From positions 1 to 7,735 of the forward strand of contig CANMWW010000087.1 in assembly GCA_947500965.1 (NCBI GenBank): a stretch of DNA of 7,735 nucleotides, in the 5' to 3' direction. The stretch is from Alphaproteobacteria bacterium (lineage in GTDB: Bacteria; Pseudomonadota; Alphaproteobacteria; CACIAM-22H2). This document shows, piece after piece, positions 5,968 through 7,735 of this stretch (positions within the stretch are counted from its first letter, which is position 1; every line of letters starts with the position of its first letter). The position numbers were made by a program, and so were the translations under genes. The notes under the pieces were generated by a model, which was not told where the DNA came from, searched no databases, and saw only the letters and a program-made list of their open reading frames with translations.

Positions 5968-6987
5968 TCAGTTCTTCGCCTTGTCGACGAGCTTGTTCTT
6001 GGAGATCCACGGCATCATCGCGCGGAGCTTCTCGCCGACCTGCTCGATCGGATGCTCGGCCGCGCGGCGACGCATCGCCTTGAAGCTCGCCTGGCCGGCG
6101 GCGTTCTCGAGCACCCAGTCGCGCGCGAAGCGGCCGGACTGGATGTCGTCGAGCACGCGCTTCATCTCCTCCTTCACGGCGGGGGTGATGATGCGCGGGC
6201 CGCGCGTGTAGTCGCCGTACTCGGCGGTGTTGGAGATCGAGTAGCGCATGTTCGCCATGCCGCCCTCATAGATGAGGTCGACGATCAGCTTCACCTCGTG
6301 CAGGCACTCGAAATACGCCATCTCCGGCGCGTAGCCCGCCTCGACCAGCGTCTCGTAGCCGGCCATGATCAGCGCGCAGAGGCCGCCGCAGAGCACGACC
6401 TGCTCGCCGAAGAGGTCGGTCTCGCACTCCTCCTTGAAGGTCGTCTCGATCGTGCCGGCGCGGCCGCCGCCGATGGCGGCGGAGTAGCTCAGCGCGACCT
6501 CGAGCGCGTTGCCGCTCGAGTTCTGGTGGATCGCCACGAGGCAGGGCACGCCGCCGCCCTTCTGGTACTCGGAGCGCACCGTGTGGCCGGGGCCCTTCGG
6601 CGCGATCATGAACACGTCGATGTCGGGACGCGGCTCGATCAGGTTGAAGTGGATGTTGAGGCCGTGGGCGAAGGCGATGGCCGCGCCGGGCTTCATGTTG
6701 TCCTTGATGTCGTTCTTCCAGATCGAGGCCTGGAGCTCGTCCGGCGTCGCCATCATCATGACGTCGGCCCACTTCGCCGCCTCGGCGACGGTCATGACCT
6801 TGAACCCGTAGCCCTCGGCCTTCTTCGCGGAAGGCGAGCCCGGGCGCAGCGCCGCGGCGATGTCCTTGACGCCGCTGTCGCGCAGGTTGAGGGCGTGGGC
6901 ATGGCCCTGGCTGCCGAAGCCGATCATGGCGATCTTCTTGCCCTTGATCAGGTTCACGTCGGCATCGCGATCGTAGTACACACGCAT
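5968..6987 (-). CDS. ilvC: Ketol-acid reductoisomerase, class I (short form)
   Basis: This enzyme performs the second common step of valine, leucine and isoleucine synthesis: Mg-dependent alkyl migration then NADPH reduction of acetolactate or acetohydroxybutyrate. The 339 residues match the class I length. An N-terminal Rossmann domain carries IGFGSQGHAHALNL (22-35) and the cofactor loop LRPGSPSAKKA, with R48, S51 and S53, which points to NADPH. H108 in FAHG is the conserved active-site histidine. The all-helical C-terminal knotted domain has the metal ligands D191 and E195 (ETDLFGEQ), E227 and E231 (FECLHEVKL), and substrate serine S252 (YSISNTAEYGDY). The start at 6987 (MRVYYDRDADVNLIKGK) is the family start; the frame is open further up to an ATG at 7134 but that part is not conserved. 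Only a weak GGGGG lies 12 bases upstream. No ilvB, ilvH or leuA is next to it in this window. It is single, ending in two hairpins. Confidence 0.98.
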   Translation of the reverse strand: MRVYYDRDADVNLIKGKKIAMIGFGSQGHAHALNLRDSGVKDIAAALRPGSPSAKKAEGYGFKVMTVAEAAKWADVMMMATPDELQASIWKNDIKDNMKPGAAIAFAHGLNIHFNLIEPRPDIDVFMIAPKGPGHTVRSEYQKGGGVPCLVAIHQNSSGNALEVALSYSAAIGGGRAGTIETTFKEECETDLFGEQVVLCGGLCALIMAGYETLVEAGYAPEMAYFECLHEVKLIVDLIYEGGMANMRYSISNTAEYGDYTRGPRIITPAVKEEMKRVLDDIQSGRFARDWVLENAAGQASFKAMRRRAAEHPIEQVGEKLRAMMPWISKNKLVDKAKN

Positions 6988-7121
6988 CGAAGGAAACCCC
7001 CGGCTGGAGACTTGGAACGGCGCCGCAAGGGCTTGTCCCGGACGGCGCGCGGTTTGAAGCACAGTCCCTCCCGAGGTGTCGAGGGGGTCCAGAACGCCAA
7101 CGACCCGCCGGAACCCGACCC
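6988..7121. promoter_or_regulatory. Divergent region between ilvC and the TSUP transporter gene
   Basis: These 134 bases hold the start signals of two divergent genes. I cannot identify a clear promoter, a leader peptide rich in Ile/Leu/Val codons, or an attenuator. A small G/C-rich cluster at 7066-7087 has CCCTC (7066-7070) facing GAGGG (7081-7085) and an inner CCTC/GAGG pair (7067-7070 and 7073-7076), a weak candidate for a bound site. Neither start has a strong ribosome binding site. Confidence 0.4.
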
Positions 7122-7735
7122 ATGGACATCGCAACCGCCCTCCTGCTCGCCGCGGCCGGCCTCGCCGGAGGGGTCATCAACGCCCTCGCGGGGGGCGGCA
7201 CGCTGGTCACCTTCCCCGCCCTGCTCGCCTTCGGCCTCGATCCCAGGCTCGCCAACGCCACCAGCCAGGTGGCGCTCTGGCCCGGCCGCCTGACCTCGGT
7301 GATCGCCCAGTTCCGCGAGCTGCGCGACCTCGGGCCGGCCACGCTCGTGAGCCTGGCCATCGGCCTCGCGGGCGGCTTCGCGGGGGCGCAGCTGCTGCTC
7401 GCCATGAGCCCGGACATGTTCAAGGCGCTGGTTCCCTGGCTCCTCCTCGTCGCCTGCCTCGCCTTCGGCTTCGCCAAGCCGATCAACCGCTGGCTCACGG
7501 CGCGCGGCACGCAGGGCGGCGGGTCGGGGGCCATGCGCCTGCTCGGGCGCGGGGCGGAGTTCGCCTGCTCGGCCTATGGCGGCTTCTTCGGCGCCGGGCT
7601 CGGCGTGATCCTGATGGCGGGCTACGCGATCGCCGGGATCCGCGACGTGAAGCAGACCAACGCGCTGAAGAACATGATGGGCGTGGTCATCACCACGACC
7701 TCGGCGCTGACCTTCATCCTGCGCGGCGAGGTCGA
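7122..7735 (+). CDS. TSUP (TauE/SafE) family membrane transporter, 3' end beyond the window
   Basis: An open frame runs from the ATG at 7122 to the window edge, giving 204 residues of a family usually about 250 long. It is a polytopic inner-membrane protein of the TauE/SafE (sulfite exporter-like) family, whose members move sulfur-containing anions or other small organic anions. The two characteristic half-repeats are visible: GGGTLVTFPALLAFGLDP followed by RLANATS (24-48), and GGFFGAGLGVILMAGYAIAG followed by DVKQTNALKN (153-184). Hydrophobic segments lie at about 4-22, 72-94, 101-118, 150-172 and 186-200. The short loop around 128-138 (GTQGGGSG) is flexible. No clear ribosome site precedes the ATG, so the start is likely but not certain; it is the first in-frame ATG before the conserved sequence. 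The substrate is unknown. It is divergent from ilvC and need not share its function. Confidence 0.88.
   Translation, partial: MDIATALLLAAAGLAGGVINALAGGGTLVTFPALLAFGLDPRLANATSQVALWPGRLTSVIAQFRELRDLGPATLVSLAIGLAGGFAGAQLLLAMSPDMFKALVPWLLLVACLAFGFAKPINRWLTARGTQGGGSGAMRLLGRGAEFACSAYGGFFGAGLGVILMAGYAIAGIRDVKQTNALKNMMGVVITTTSALTFILRGEV

Noticed and set aside
6988..7121. Branched-chain amino acid attenuator or riboswitch before ilvC
   Set aside because: No short leader peptide rich in Ile, Leu or Val codons and no terminator/antiterminator pair could be found.
6988..7134. N-terminal extension of IlvC by 49 residues from an ATG at 7134
   Set aside because: The family starts at MRVYYD; the extra part is not conserved-looking, and its ATG lies inside the divergent TSUP coding region.
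5662..7293. Long plus-strand open frame crossing the DUF1272 gene, the terminator region and ilvC antisense
   Set aside because: It runs antisense through a textbook ilvC and through a terminator, with no ribosome site or recognisable domain.
6266..7534. Minus-strand open frame overlapping both ilvC and the TSUP gene
   Set aside because: It is in a different frame from ilvC over most of that gene and antisense to the TSUP transporter; no family motif.
1..7735. Insertion sequences, CRISPR arrays, tRNA genes or phage defence genes
   Set aside because: No transposase motifs, target-site duplications, regularly spaced repeats, tRNA-like cloverleaf or defence-family domains were seen.

Overview
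The window is about 70% GC with dense coding on both strands. It reads as a chromosomal segment of a high-GC bacterium, most likely an alphaproteobacterium. The basis is the short (class I) IlvC protein sequence, the FtrA-type regulator next to a rhodanese and a DUF1272 protein, and the codon bias. The genus is not determinable from this sequence alone. There are no mobile elements, CRISPR arrays, tRNA or rRNA genes, and no base-composition break suggesting recent transfer.

Left part (1-4110). A binuclear-metal amidohydrolase gene (220-1455, minus) is divergent, across a 140-base gap, from a probable two-gene unit. That unit holds a YidE/YbjL-type aspartate:alanine-exchanger-family membrane protein (1596-3287, plus) and a two-domain DUF861-type cupin protein (3355-4110, plus). 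A hydrolase, a transporter of small anionic or amino-acid-like substrates and a bicupin would fit a small uptake or catabolic cluster, but the substrate cannot be read from the sequence.

Middle part (4111-5860). An FtrA-type regulator, with a DJ-1/PfpI-like domain followed by an AraC helix-turn-helix domain, lies on the minus strand (4171-5142). It is separated by 80 bases from a divergent pair on the plus strand: a single-domain rhodanese (5223-5612) and a small cysteine-rich DUF1272 protein (5636-5860). The gap holds an inverted repeat that is a good candidate operator. The likely logic is that the regulator controls itself and the two thiol-rich proteins.

Right part (5861-7735). ilvC (5968-6987, minus) encodes ketol-acid reductoisomerase of branched-chain amino acid synthesis. 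It is followed by two consecutive strong hairpins, the second with a T-rich tail on the ilvC strand, which end its transcript. Divergent from ilvC is the start of a TSUP (TauE/SafE) family membrane transporter (7122 to the window end), cut off by the window edge.

Most of the window is conventional metabolic and regulatory content. I see no clear undescribed multi-gene system. The parts most worth a second look are the FtrA/rhodanese/DUF1272 module with its operator-like repeat, and the amidohydrolase/exchanger/bicupin neighbourhood.
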